DNA of 64,000 nt from Amycolatopsis thailandensis (GCF_002234405.1 NZ_NMQT01000013.1:22069-86068); one strand, 5' to 3'. Positions 37,185 through 45,517 are shown, counted from the stretch's first letter. The notes: generated from the sequence alone by a model not told the origin. Program-made: numbers and translations.

Positions 37185-37640
37185 ATGACCTGGAGCGATC
37201 GACTCGCCGAGCTCGGTATCGAACTGCCCGGCGTCGCCGCACCGCTGGCGGCTTACGTGCCCGCCGTCCGTACCGGTTCGCACGTCTACACGTCCGGGCA
37301 GCTGCCCTTCGTCAAGGGCGAGCTCGAAGCGACCGGCAAGGTCGGCGCCGAGGTCAGCCCCGAAGAGGCGAAGCAGTACGCGCGGACGTCGATCCTCAAC
37401 GCCCTCGCCGCGGTCGACTCGGTCGTCGGGATCGACAACATCGCGCGAGTGGTCAAGGTCGTCGGTTTCGTGGCGTCGGCGGAAGGCTTCACCGGTCAGC
37501 CCGCGGTCATCAACGGGGCGTCCGAGCTGCTCGGGGAGATCTTCGGCGAGGCGGGCATCCACGCCCGGTCGGCCGTCGGGGTCGCCGAGCTGCCGATCGG
37601 GGCGCCGGTCGAGATCGAACTGATCGTGGAGGTGAAGTAG
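37185..37640 (+). CDS. RidA-family enamine/imine deaminase
   Basis: 151 residues, RidA/YjgF fold. Motifs VRTGSHVYTSGQLPFVKGEL, ARTSILNALAAVDSVVGIDNIARVVKVVGFV, and HARSAVGVAELPIGAPVEIELI are present. Family members hydrolyse reactive enamines and imines made by PLP enzymes. This is the longer actinobacterial branch and lacks the usual RVEIEAIA ending, so specificity may differ. GAGGGA precedes the ATG. Confidence 0.9.
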   Translation: MTWSDRLAELGIELPGVAAPLAAYVPAVRTGSHVYTSGQLPFVKGELEATGKVGAEVSPEEAKQYARTSILNALAAVDSVVGIDNIARVVKVVGFVASAEGFTGQPAVINGASELLGEIFGEAGIHARSAVGVAELPIGAPVEIELIVEVK

Positions 37641-38270
37641 ATGGATCCGGACATCGAGAAGTCCTCGCACGAGCTCCTGCTCCGGCTGGCGGGACGCCTG
37701 CCGGACCAGCTCCTGTGGCGGTTCCGCGACTGGCTGGGCGAGGGCGCGATGGGCACGCTCGCGCGGACCCTGCCCCGGTCTTTGCTTAAGCACAGGATCG
37801 ACCTGGATCAAACCGAGTATCGCCTGCTAGTCGCCGGGCTCATTCCTCACGGAGCCGACTGGCATCAGGTGAGTTCCACCCTGGGGGTAGACGACGTCAC
37901 CGAGACCAGGTACACATTCACGCAGAGTGCGCCCGAATGGGTGAACTCCGTCGACTCTGTGTCCGTATTGATCCACGCAACGCTGCGGGGACGGCCGGAT
38001 GTGGGTGAAGTGCGGCAAAGCTGGCGACACCTCGGTGTGGTCGGCGAGGGTGGGGCGAAACGAGTCCTCCTGGTCACGGCGCTGAACGGGCTCCCGAGGC
38101 TGACCGGCGAACTGCAGCGCGTCCTGCGCGTGCTCGGTGACGAGGAGCCCGGCGTCGAGGTTCTCCCGCCGAGCATCGACCTCACCGGCTATCACCGCAC
38201 CGCGCTCGCCAACTCCGAGCTGGTCTGTGTGGGCGCGGTGGACACCGGAAGTCGGCTGGTCGCCGCTTAA
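37641..38270 (+). CDS. Unknown soluble protein next to ridA
   Basis: 209 residues, ATG immediately after the ridA stop, so co-translated. The first 60 residues are helical (SSHELLLRLAGRLPDQLLWRFRDWLGEG). The middle region is strand-rich (SVDSVSVLIHATLRGRPDVGE; KRVLLVTALNGLPRL) like a ribonucleotide-fold domain. No known catalytic motif. Paired with the equally unknown next gene. Confidence 0.72.
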   Translation: MDPDIEKSSHELLLRLAGRLPDQLLWRFRDWLGEGAMGTLARTLPRSLLKHRIDLDQTEYRLLVAGLIPHGADWHQVSSTLGVDDVTETRYTFTQSAPEWVNSVDSVSVLIHATLRGRPDVGEVRQSWRHLGVVGEGGAKRVLLVTALNGLPRLTGELQRVLRVLGDEEPGVEVLPPSIDLTGYHRTALANSELVCVGAVDTGSRLVAA

Positions 38271-38308
38271 CGCTCGCACCACCAGGCGAGCCGGGAGGGA
38301 GCAGAGCA

Positions 38309-39469
38309 ATGGTGGAGGTCCACGACGGCCCGCCCATGGACGGGTTCTCGGTGCCCCTGCGCCTGCACAACCTGTTACTGGCCCTGGCGGGTCGAATCGA
38401 CGACAGTGCTTTGACCGAAGCGCGTGAGCTGATCGCGCGTGCGCACATCGACGAAGCGGTGGAGCTCACCACCGGAACCCTGATCGCGGGGAAGATCCCG
38501 GTGAGCTCGTCCGAGCAGCGTGAACTCGCGCTCGTCCTCGAAATGAGCCGGTCCGACGCCACCTTGGCGAACGACCTGCTCGTCGAAGAGGACGAGTCGG
38601 TGCTGACGCACCGGTTCACCGGCGAGAACCAGCCCGAATTCGGCCTCGCCGAGGCGCTCGACCGCACCCTGCAGGTACTGCCGGACGTCCGATCGGTGCA
38701 CGCGGTGTGGCGGAACACGCCCGCCGGCAGCGTGCCCGGCGCGCTGCCGCAGCGGGTGGTGCTGGTCGAGATCGGCCCGGAGGGCAACCCGCCCGCGGTC
38801 GCGTTCCGGGTGGACACCGCGCTTCGCCGCGCGGGTATCCGCTCGGTCGTCGAGGTCGCGGGGCCCGGTGTCGCGCGGTCCGCGTACCACCAGGCCGCAT
38901 CTTCGGCCGCGAGCCCGGTCTGGGTCACGGGGAGTACCCACTCCAGTGACTTTCGGTCCGAACCGATGACTCCGCCGCCCGCTCCCGCCCCGGCTCCCGA
39001 GCCGGCCAAGGAGCAGCCGAGCAGGCATGGGCTGCGGCCGGTCGGCAGCGGTGGCCACGAACCGGTCGAGCCGATCGCGCCGGTGGTGCCGATCGTGCAG
39101 CAGGCGGCCGCGGTGGCCACGCCACCGCCGTCCTCGCCCGTGTCTTCGCCGGAGACGGCGCCGCCGCGCAAGTCGCGGGCGGAGACCCGTGCCGAGCGCA
39201 CGGCCGACCTGACCCCGGCCGAAGTGGCCCAGCTGCGCCAGGCGCTCAAGGAGGACCCCGAAAAGGGCCGCGAGATCGCCTCGGGCAAGCCGAGCATGCA
39301 CGAGGTCGTCGAGCTGCCCGCTCTCGACCTGGACGACCCCAGCCTGAGCGAGCGCGACCGCGCGCTCCTGCGCGAGCTGCACGCCGAGCTCGCCGAACGG
39401 GAGCGCGCCGAAGCGGCGAAGATCCGGCTGAACGGCGCTTCGCGCTCTAGCGGCTCTAGCTGGTCCTAG
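38309..39469 (+). CDS. Unknown protein with proline-rich linker
   Basis: 386 residues in three parts: an N-terminal mixed domain (about 1-215) resembling in style its neighbour (helix then VLVEIGPEGNPPAVAFRV strand pattern); a Pro/Ala-rich linker (about 220-290); and a charged helical C-terminus (about 290-386, including TPAEVAQLRQALKEDPEKG and a coiled-coil ERDRALLRELHAELAERERAEAA). It lies 38 bases after its neighbour, so they probably form a complex. No family recognised. Confidence 0.72.
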   Translation: MVEVHDGPPMDGFSVPLRLHNLLLALAGRIDDSALTEARELIARAHIDEAVELTTGTLIAGKIPVSSSEQRELALVLEMSRSDATLANDLLVEEDESVLTHRFTGENQPEFGLAEALDRTLQVLPDVRSVHAVWRNTPAGSVPGALPQRVVLVEIGPEGNPPAVAFRVDTALRRAGIRSVVEVAGPGVARSAYHQAASSAASPVWVTGSTHSSDFRSEPMTPPPAPAPAPEPAKEQPSRHGLRPVGSGGHEPVEPIAPVVPIVQQAAAVATPPPSSPVSSPETAPPRKSRAETRAERTADLTPAEVAQLRQALKEDPEKGREIASGKPSMHEVVELPALDLDDPSLSERDRALLRELHAELAERERAEAAKIRLNGASRSSGSSWS

Positions 39470-39479
39470 CAAGACCCAC

Positions 39480-39541
39480 GCGTTTCGTCCTCTGGATGCG
39501 GTAGTTGCACGCGCAACGATCGCGACCAGAGGACGAAACGC
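39480..39541. repeat. Family C inverted repeat (degenerate copy)
   Basis: GCGTTTCGTCCTCTGG (39480-39495) pairs perfectly with 39526-39541. The left side continues as ATGCGGTAGTT, as in the 15787 copy, but the right side has diverged. A further hairpin GTCTCCCC...GGAGAC follows at 39543-39577. Confidence 0.7.
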
Positions 39542-39722
39542 CGTCTCCCCAAGGGCGCTCAGCGCCCGACGGAGACTTCGTCGAGCGCCCTCTTTGGGCC
39601 GGAGGCCCCGGAAACTCGATGAAAGGGCGTATCCACACGCGACTCCGGTTGCCTGCGGAGGGCGCCCTTTCGGCGTGTTTGCGGCAGCGCTCGACAGACA
39701 GACACAGTGTTAGGTTGCGGGT

Positions 39723-40535
39723 GTGGCTGAAGAACTGACATTCGACATCCCGGTGGGGGCCGGGGTGGGCACCCGCGCCAACGCCGACGGCGAGCCGGTG
39801 ACGCCCAAGGACGCGGCGACCGTGATCCTCCTCCGTGACGGCGCGCGAGGCGTCGAGGTCTTCCTGCAGCACCGGGTGAAGGGCATGCCGTTCGCGGGCG
39901 GGATGACCGTCTTCCCCGGCGGCGGCGTGGATTCCCGCGACGTCGACGCCTCGGTGAGCTGGACCGGCCCGGAGCCCGCCTGGTGGGCGGAACGCTTCGG
40001 CTGCGGGGAATCGCTCGCCCGCGCCCTGGTGTGCGCGGCAGTGCGGGAGACGTTCGAGGAGTCCGGGGTGCTGCTCGCGAGCATCGGCGACGCCGTCGTC
40101 ACCGATACGACGCCGTACCAGGAAGCCCGCGAAAAGCTGGTCTCCCGCGAACTGTCCCTCGCCGCGTTCCTCGAAGCGAACGGCCTGACCCTGCGCGCGG
40201 ATCTGCTGCGCCCGTGGGCGAACTGGCTGACCCCGCCCCAGGAACCGCGCCGCTACGACACCTGCTTCTTCGTCGCCGTGCTGCCCGAGGGGCAGGAGGC
40301 GGACAGCGCCACCTCCGAGGCCGTCAGCACCGGCTGGCAGCGGCCGGAGGAGGCCATCGCCGACGCCAAGGAAGGGCGCCGCATGCTCATGCCACCGACC
40401 TGGATCACCCTCGCCGAGCTGGGCGAATTCGGCTCGGCCGCCGCGGTGCAGGCCGTCGAACGCGAGATCGTCAAGATCATGCCGACGCTGGTGCGCGACG
40501 GTGACAAGGTCCGCGTCGTCATGGACCCGGCATGA
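39723..40535 (+). CDS. Nudix hydrolase with inserted loop
   Basis: 270 residues. The Nudix box is split by an insertion of about 45 residues: GGMTVFPGGGVDSRD near 60-74, then CAAVRETFEESGVLLASI near 105-122, which supplies the REXXEE-like metal site. This plan is common in NUDT19/Rv-type long Nudix proteins that cleave CoA-like or nucleotide pyrophosphates. GTG start at 39723. It overlaps the next gene by four bases. Confidence 0.85.
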   Translation: MAEELTFDIPVGAGVGTRANADGEPVTPKDAATVILLRDGARGVEVFLQHRVKGMPFAGGMTVFPGGGVDSRDVDASVSWTGPEPAWWAERFGCGESLARALVCAAVRETFEESGVLLASIGDAVVTDTTPYQEAREKLVSRELSLAAFLEANGLTLRADLLRPWANWLTPPQEPRRYDTCFFVAVLPEGQEADSATSEAVSTGWQRPEEAIADAKEGRRMLMPPTWITLAELGEFGSAAAVQAVEREIVKIMPTLVRDGDKVRVVMDPA

Positions 40536-41302
40536 GCGCCCCCGCGTACGGCGTGCTGCGCCGGGTGACGCCGACGGCTTCCGTGCTGCTGGAGCACAAT
40601 CCGTCGTCGATGACGTTGGAGGGCACCAATTCCTGGGTGCTGCGGGGGGCGGGCGCGGCCGGCTCCGTGGTCGTCGACCCCGGTCACGAGGACATCGAGC
40701 ATCTGACGTTGCTGGCGGAAACCGGCGACGTCGAGCTGATCGTCCTGACCCACCATCACCCGGACCACGCCGAGGGCGCGCCCTGGTTCGCCGAGCGCGT
40801 CGGCGCTCCGGTGCGGGCGTTCGACGAGTCGCTGTGCGTCGGCGGGAAGTCCCTTGTGGACGGTGAGGTGATCGAGGCGGCGGGCCTGCGGCTCTCGGTG
40901 CTGCATACGCCGGGACACACCGGGGACTCGATCTGCCTGGTGTCCGACGGCCAGATCCTGACCGGTGACACCATCCTCGGCCGCGGCACCACCGTGTTGC
41001 ACGACCTCGGCGACTATCTGCGCTCGCTGCGCAAGCTCATCGAACTGCCCGAGGGCACCGTCGGATTGCCCGGACACGGCCCGGAACTGCCCGATCTCGC
41101 CGCGACCGCGCGCGAATACCTGGCGCACCGGGAAGAACGGCTGGACCAGGTGCGTTCGGCACTGAAGAAGCTCGGTGCGGACGCCACCCCGCGCCAGGTC
41201 GTCGAGGTCGTCTACGCCGACGTCGACAAGGCTTTGTGGGCACCCGCCGAGTGGAGCGTGCGGGCACAGTTGGACTACTTGAGGTCGGAGGACGGCGAAT
41301 GA
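40532..41302 (+). CDS. Metallo-beta-lactamase-fold hydrolase (Rv3677c type)
   Basis: 256 residues. HHHPDH (LTHHHPDHAEGA, near 73), the later His in LHTPGHTGDSICLV (near 128) and Asp in LTGDTILG (near 147) complete the two-metal site, and a C-terminal helical region resembles LACTB2. LACTB2-like proteins are single-stranded RNA endonucleases in mitochondria; the actinobacterial role is open. ATGA overlap with the preceding Nudix gene and with the following mycoredoxin-like gene. Confidence 0.9.
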   Translation: MSAPAYGVLRRVTPTASVLLEHNPSSMTLEGTNSWVLRGAGAAGSVVVDPGHEDIEHLTLLAETGDVELIVLTHHHPDHAEGAPWFAERVGAPVRAFDESLCVGGKSLVDGEVIEAAGLRLSVLHTPGHTGDSICLVSDGQILTGDTILGRGTTVLHDLGDYLRSLRKLIELPEGTVGLPGHGPELPDLAATAREYLAHREERLDQVRSALKKLGADATPRQVVEVVYADVDKALWAPAEWSVRAQLDYLRSEDGE

Positions 41303-41550
41303 GTGACGTCGAGGTCGAGTTCTACTGGCGCCCCGGATGCGGGTTCTGCGCCGCGCTGGAGCGGCCGTTGTCGAAGAGCGGCTTCACCGTGAAGCGGGTC
41401 AACATCTGGGAAGACCCGGACGCCGCCGCGCGGGTGCGCTCGGTCGCGGACGGGAACGAGGTCGTGCCGACGGTCTTCGTGGGCTCGACGGCGATGGTGA
41501 ACCCTTCGTTCGCCGAGATCGAGGCCGCCGTGAAGGCCGCCTCCGCCTGA
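41299..41550 (+). CDS. Mycoredoxin-like glutaredoxin
   Basis: 83 residues. FYWRPGCGFCAALERPL contains the CxxC redox site (CGFC). The cis-Pro region NEVVPTVFVGSTAMVNPS is intact. Such proteins reduce mycothiol mixed disulfides. ATG at 41299 overlaps the preceding stop (ATGA). An upstream in-frame start at 41236 would overlap the preceding gene heavily and is not needed. Confidence 0.88.
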   Translation: MSDVEVEFYWRPGCGFCAALERPLSKSGFTVKRVNIWEDPDAAARVRSVADGNEVVPTVFVGSTAMVNPSFAEIEAAVKAASA

Positions 41551-41559
41551 TTCCCGCGC

Positions 41560-41612
41560 GCTATGAAAGGTCCTTTCCTTGCAAAATTTGCAAGGAAAGG
41601 ACCTTTCATAGC
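41560..41612. repeat. Twin-hairpin element, GTC/GAC loops
   Basis: Perfect 53-base palindrome with one central base (41586). Left arm contains GAAAG-GTC-CTTTC, right arm GAAAG-GAC-CTTTC. It shares GCAAAATTTGC at the centre with family A but has different stems. It begins 10 bases after the mycoredoxin stop. Confidence 0.82.
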
Positions 41613-41644
41613 GTTTGGCGGGGGGGCGATGCGTGGGGGAGGCC

Positions 41645-41703
41645 GGTGTCGCGAAAGCCACTTTGGGGACGTCAGGTGTCGCGAAAGTGGCTTTCGCGAC
41701 ACC
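41645..41703. repeat. Twin-hairpin element, family B, one half eroded
   Basis: 20-bp perfect outer arms (41645-41664, 41684-41703). The right half is a perfect hairpin GTCGCGAAAG-TGG-CTTTCGCGAC; the 3' side of the left half has decayed. Second of three stacked elements in this convergent gap. Confidence 0.75.
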
Positions 41704-41760
41704 GGGACCGGAGGGAGCAGGCGGGCCATCCGGCGGGGCCGTCTGCTCGCCCTCCACCGC

Positions 41761-41813
41761 GTTGCGAAAGCCACTGTCGCAACCTTCAACGTTGCGAAAG
41801 TGGCTTTCGCAAC
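41761..41813. repeat. Twin-hairpin element, family B
   Basis: GTTGCGAAAG-CCA-CTGTCGCAAC, spacer CTTCAAC, GTTGCGAAAG-TGG-CTTTCGCAAC; one mismatch. Near identical to 35369-35421, six kilobases away, including the spacer. The 334-base gap 41551-41884 otherwise holds no gene. Confidence 0.8.
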
Positions 41814-41884
41814 ACAGCGCGACAGGCCCTGGGCTCGCCCGCGAAAGCCAGGAGGCGAGTCATCCCTCACTCACGAGACCGGGT

Positions 41885-42949
41885 TCAGCGCGGGAGCATC
41901 GGCATCACGTAGTAGGTGAGCTCCACGTCGCCCGGCTCCACCGCGCGGATGACGCAGGCCCGCATCCCGGGCTGGATCTCGAGCCGCACTCGTTCTCCCG
42001 CGAAACCCTGCAACGCGTCCAGCAGATAGCGCGCCTGGAACGAGGGCGACGTCCGGCCGCCGGAAACCTCGGCCTTCAGCGTCTCCTCGGCCTCCCCGGT
42101 GTCCTGCTTCGAACTGGCCAGCCGCAGGTGCGAGTCGCCGACCTCCAGCGTCAGCACTCGCCGCTCGTCCGCGTAGACGCCCACCCGGCGCACGGCGGCG
42201 GCCAGCGCGTCGGCGGAGACCTCGACCGTTGTGTCCACAGTGGACGACTCGATCAGCTTCTCGGACAGGAACCCCGCGTCGAGTACGGCGGTGGTGACGG
42301 TGACGCCCGCCCAGCTCAGCCCGAACCTGGTCCCGTCGCCGTGCAGGCCGACGGTGCCGCGCGCCTGCTTCGCCGTCTCGGCGAGCAGGCCGGCCGGGAC
42401 GAGCGCGTCGACCGGCTCGCCTTCGGAACGCAGCGGAAGGGTGGCCACGGCCATCCGGTACCGATCGGACGCCGTCAGCCGCAGCTCACGACTGAAGCTC
42501 TGCACGCGAACGCCGGTGAACATCGGCAGCGCGTCGTCCTTGGCCGCCGTGCCCGCGACCGTCCGCAGCGCCGACGCCAGTGCGGCACCGTCCACTTCGG
42601 ACACCTTGGGTGGCATCTCCTGCAGCAGCAGCTCACGGCTCAGCAGCGGCAGCGCGAACCGGCCACCCTCCACCCGCACGGCCAGCCGTGATCCCTCGAC
42701 GACCAGGCGCACCAGATCGTCTTCGAGCATGCGCAACGTCTCCGCGAGCGGCCCGGCCGGGACGAGCACCTCGCCGTCGGTGTGCACGACGGCGTCACAC
42801 GTCAGGCGGACCGCTCGTTCGCTGTCGTTTCCGCCGACGGTCAGGCCGTCCCGTCCGGCGCGCAGCAACAGGCCGGAGCGGGCCGAGAGCAGCCGGGCGG
42901 CGGCGGAAACGGCGGACGAGAGGGAGCGGGTGGCGGCAGTCAGGTCCAT
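41885..42949 (-). CDS. DNA polymerase III beta (sliding clamp) paralogue
   Basis: 354 residues with three clamp-like domains (about 1-115, 125-235, 240-354). Recognisable clamp features include ALASALRTVAGTAAKDDALPMFTGVRVQS, LTASDRYRMAVATLPL, and the C-terminal VELTYYVMPMLPR resembling the DnaN YLLMPVRL ending. The usual neighbours dnaA, recF and gyrB are absent, so this is a second clamp, as known in some streptomycetes. It may serve an alternative polymerase or repair; that is inference. It contains a GTCCANNNTGGAC copy (42233-42245). Confidence 0.85.
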   Translation of the reverse strand: MDLTAATRSLSSAVSAAARLLSARSGLLLRAGRDGLTVGGNDSERAVRLTCDAVVHTDGEVLVPAGPLAETLRMLEDDLVRLVVEGSRLAVRVEGGRFALPLLSRELLLQEMPPKVSEVDGAALASALRTVAGTAAKDDALPMFTGVRVQSFSRELRLTASDRYRMAVATLPLRSEGEPVDALVPAGLLAETAKQARGTVGLHGDGTRFGLSWAGVTVTTAVLDAGFLSEKLIESSTVDTTVEVSADALAAAVRRVGVYADERRVLTLEVGDSHLRLASSKQDTGEAEETLKAEVSGGRTSPSFQARYLLDALQGFAGERVRLEIQPGMRACVIRAVEPGDVELTYYVMPMLPR

Positions 42950-42958
42950 GCCCGCAAG

Positions 42959-44233
42959 TTAGCGGGCGGCACCGACAAGTTCGGGCGCTTCGGCGACGGC
43001 TCCGGACGGCTGCGGGCGGAACGTGCCGCGCAGCAGCCACACCACCGCGGCGAGCGCGAACCCGACGGCGCCCGCGGCGAGGAACGCCGCTTCGTGCCCC
43101 GCGTGCTCGACGAGGTAACCGCTGATCGACTGCCCGAACGCGAGGCCGAGGGTCACCGCGGTGAGCACCCAGCCGAACGCCTCGGCCGCCGTGCCCTTCG
43201 GCGCGGCTATCTCGATGGCCGCCGAATGCGTCGTCGACTGCGGCGTGATGAGCGCGCCCGCGGCGAGCATGGCGAGCGCGAGGCCCCAGAGCGATCCCGG
43301 CAGCGCGAGCAGCGCCACCAGCGCGCCGAACCCGGCCAGCAGCACCGGCAGCCGCAGACCCATCTGGCGCGGCCACGGCCGCAGGCTGTACGCGACACCG
43401 AACGCGACCGAGCTGACCGACCAGGCCGAGAGCAGCAGCCCGCCGATCGAGGTGTTCCCCGCTTCGGTGGCGGCCGCCGGGACGGCGACCTCGACGAACC
43501 CGATCACGGCGCCGAAGCCCAGCGCGGCGAGCGCGAGCGTGCGCATCCCGGGGCTGGCCAGCGCGCCGAGCAGTTTCCCGCCCGACGACGGCGCCGGTCC
43601 CCAGGCCCGGACCGTCGGGCTCAGCGCGAACAGCACCGCGCCCGCGATCATCGTCAGCGCGCCGGTCACGAGGCCGGTGCCCGCCCACGGCGCGGCGATC
43701 AGCAGCCCGGCGAACCCGGGGCCGAGGATGAAGAAGACCTCCATGCTGATCGCCTCGTAGGAGAACGCGGCGTTCCGCGTCGGCCCGGCGGGCAGCAGGC
43801 GTGTCCACAGTGCCCGCGAAGCCGAACCGACCATCGGTTCGGTGATGCCGGTGCCGAAGGCGAGCGGGACCAGCACGAGCGTCGGAGCGTGTGCCTCGAT
43901 CGCGAACACCAGCCCGGTCATCGCCAGCGCGAAGAGCAGCGTGGTGGTCAGCAGCGGGCGCGTCGGCCCGAAACGGTCGATGAGCCGCCCCTGCACGACC
44001 GCCCCGACGGAGACGCCCACCAGCGACCCGGCCGACACCAGTCCGGCCGAGGCGAAGGAGCCCGTCTCACGCTGGACGTAGAGCAGCGCGGAGATGCCGA
44101 TCATCGCGATCGGCAGGCGGGCGAGCAGGGACGCGATCACCGCCCCGCGGGATCCGGGCGCGGTCAGCGCGGCCCGGTAGTCGGCGAGGGAGGTGCGGTG
44201 GCTCTCGGCGGAAGCGGACACAGACTGGGACAC
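42959..44233 (-). CDS. MFS transporter, 12-helix
   Basis: 424 residues. Helix 1 GAVIASLLARLPIAMIGISALLYVQRETG and loop 2-3 QGRLIDRFGPTRP align with the MFS protein at 15852-17048. Export of a small molecule is likely; substrate unknown. GTG start at 44233. It precedes the clamp paralogue by 9 bases, so the two may be co-transcribed, an odd pairing. A dyad TGGTACGCGAGTACCA lies just upstream. Confidence 0.87.
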   Translation of the reverse strand: MSQSVSASAESHRTSLADYRAALTAPGSRGAVIASLLARLPIAMIGISALLYVQRETGSFASAGLVSAGSLVGVSVGAVVQGRLIDRFGPTRPLLTTTLLFALAMTGLVFAIEAHAPTLVLVPLAFGTGITEPMVGSASRALWTRLLPAGPTRNAAFSYEAISMEVFFILGPGFAGLLIAAPWAGTGLVTGALTMIAGAVLFALSPTVRAWGPAPSSGGKLLGALASPGMRTLALAALGFGAVIGFVEVAVPAAATEAGNTSIGGLLLSAWSVSSVAFGVAYSLRPWPRQMGLRLPVLLAGFGALVALLALPGSLWGLALAMLAAGALITPQSTTHSAAIEIAAPKGTAAEAFGWVLTAVTLGLAFGQSISGYLVEHAGHEAAFLAAGAVGFALAAVVWLLRGTFRPQPSGAVAEAPELVGAAR

Positions 44234-44253
44234 GCGTACCAGTATGAACTACT

Positions 44254-44271
44254 TTGGTACGCGAGTACCAG
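44254..44271. promoter_or_regulatory. Candidate operator upstream of MFS gene
   Basis: TGGTAC-GCGA-GTACCA is a perfect 6-bp dyad 22 bases upstream of the MFS start. A third GTACC half-site occurs at 44236-44240. The core TTGGTACGCG recurs upstream of the paralogous MFS gene (17068-17077). Confidence 0.55.
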
Positions 44272-44289
44272 ATCTGTGCCGGTAAGGTT

Positions 44290-44610
44290 TGTCACCCCCG
44301 GCTTTTGGGTAATACGAGCCTTGAAGCAGCCGGGTTCGTCACGATCAGGTAACAGTCAGTCGATTTTGGGTCGTTCGGGGCAACAAATCGACGCAGATGG
44401 CGTCCTTGAGAGTGAAAGAACTTGTATCCGCGGCCGACGGCCGTGGATGGTTGTACGACAAACACACAGTCTCCAGCTCCCTCCGGCGTACGGGTCGGGG
44501 CCTTGTTCCGGAGGGCGGGGAGCGCGGATCGTCGGGGGATGGTCCGCGCACAGCGAAGAGCCGGTGCGCCACGTCGGGGGTGGCGCCCGGCTCTTCGTTG
44601 TGTCTGGGCC
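44290..44610 (+). ncRNA. Candidate structured small RNA
   Basis: A gene-free stretch with two strong stem-loops in succession: GCTCCCTCCGG (44477-44487) with its partner at 44509-44524, and an 17-bp terminator-like stem (44554-44571 with 44581-44597) followed by TTGTGT. The second cannot belong to the flanking minus-strand genes, so a plus-strand transcript is suggested. No known RNA family fits. Coordinates are approximate. Confidence 0.35.
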
Positions 44611-44614
44611 CGGA

Positions 44615-44669
44615 TGCAATGAAGGGGCCTTTCATCGCAAAATTTGCGATGAAAGGCCCCTTCATTGCA
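44615..44669. repeat. Twin-hairpin element, family A
   Basis: Perfect 55-base palindrome with a single central base and 27-bp arms. It begins right after the candidate RNA and ends 14 bases before the crp stop, so it can terminate both. Confidence 0.8.
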
Positions 44670-44683
44670 CGTGAAGCGGGGTC

Positions 44684-45358
44684 CTAGCGGGCGCGGCGGG
44701 CCAAGCGCTCCGGGTCCAGGATCAGGACGCTCTTGCCCTCGAGCCGCAGCCAGCCACGGTGCGCGAAGTCGGCGAGAGCCTTGTTCACGGTCTCGCGCGA
44801 AGCGCCGACGTACTGGGCGATCTCTTCCTGCGTCAGGTCGTGCGTGACCCGCAGCAGGCCGGCTTCCTGGCTGCCGAAACGCTGCGCGAGCTGGAGCAGC
44901 GCGCGCGCCACACGCCCGGGGACGTCGGTGAAGATCAGCTCGGCGACCATGTTGTTGGTCCGGCGCAGCCTACGGGCGACCACGCGCAGTAACTGCTCCG
45001 CGATCTCCGGGCGGGTGGAGATCCACTGCCGCAGCGCCGGGCGGTCCATCGTCACCGCGCGGACCTCGGTCACGGTCGTCGCGCTGGACGTCCGCGGGCC
45101 GGGGTCGAAAATGGACAGTTCGCCGAACATGTCGGACGGACCGAAGATGCCCAGCAGGTTCTCGCGGCCATCGGGTGACTTGCGGCCGATCTTCACCTTG
45201 CCGGACTGGATGATGTAAAGCTTGTCGCCGGGTTCACCCTCGTTGAAGATGACATGCCCGCGAGGGAACTCCACGGATTCCAAGGTCTGTGCCAGCGCCT
45301 CGGCGGCTGCCGGCTCAACACCCTGGAAAATGCCCGCTCGGGCCAGGGTTTCGTCCAC
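44684..45358 (-). CDS. crp: Crp/Fnr-family cAMP receptor protein (Rv3676 type)
   Basis: 224 residues. The cyclic-nucleotide pocket is [22 protein letters not shown] near 78-99 (PBC signature GELS...R-S/T-A). The DNA-recognition helix is in [31 protein letters not shown] near 176-206. It activates or represses genes at GTG-N8-CAC sites. M. tuberculosis Crp is closely similar in length and plan. A matching site (45411-45424) lies 53 bases upstream of its own start, consistent with autoregulation. Confidence 0.93.
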   Translation of the reverse strand: MDETLARAGIFQGVEPAAAEALAQTLESVEFPRGHVIFNEGEPGDKLYIIQSGKVKIGRKSPDGRENLLGIFGPSDMFGELSIFDPGPRTSSATTVTEVRAVTMDRPALRQWISTRPEIAEQLLRVVARRLRRTNNMVAELIFTDVPGRVARALLQLAQRFGSQEAGLLRVTHDLTQEEIAQYVGASRETVNKALADFAHRGWLRLEGKSVLILDPERLARRAR

Positions 45359-45410
45359 CTCGGGTGCCTCCTCATCGAGATACGACGTCGATCCTCATCG
45401 GTCGAGGATC

Positions 45411-45424
45411 GTGTCGTCGATCAC
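45411..45424. promoter_or_regulatory. Candidate Crp-binding site
   Basis: GTG-TCGTCGAT-CAC has the GTG-N8-CAC spacing of Crp sites and lies upstream of crp itself. The flanking bases match the full TGTGA-N6-TCACA consensus only in part. Confidence 0.4.
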
Positions 45425-45517
45425 TTTTCGCGTCAGTCTAGGTCGTGCGCGCGAGTTCGCTCGTCGGCACGCCGCAGGCGCGCGCGGGCCGTGAACGATC
45501 TCGCTCGAACGTGGAGC

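Noticed and set aside
41885..42949. Clamp gene as a marker of the replication origin
   Set aside because: dnaA, recF, gyrB and a DnaA-box cluster are absent nearby; this is a paralogue.
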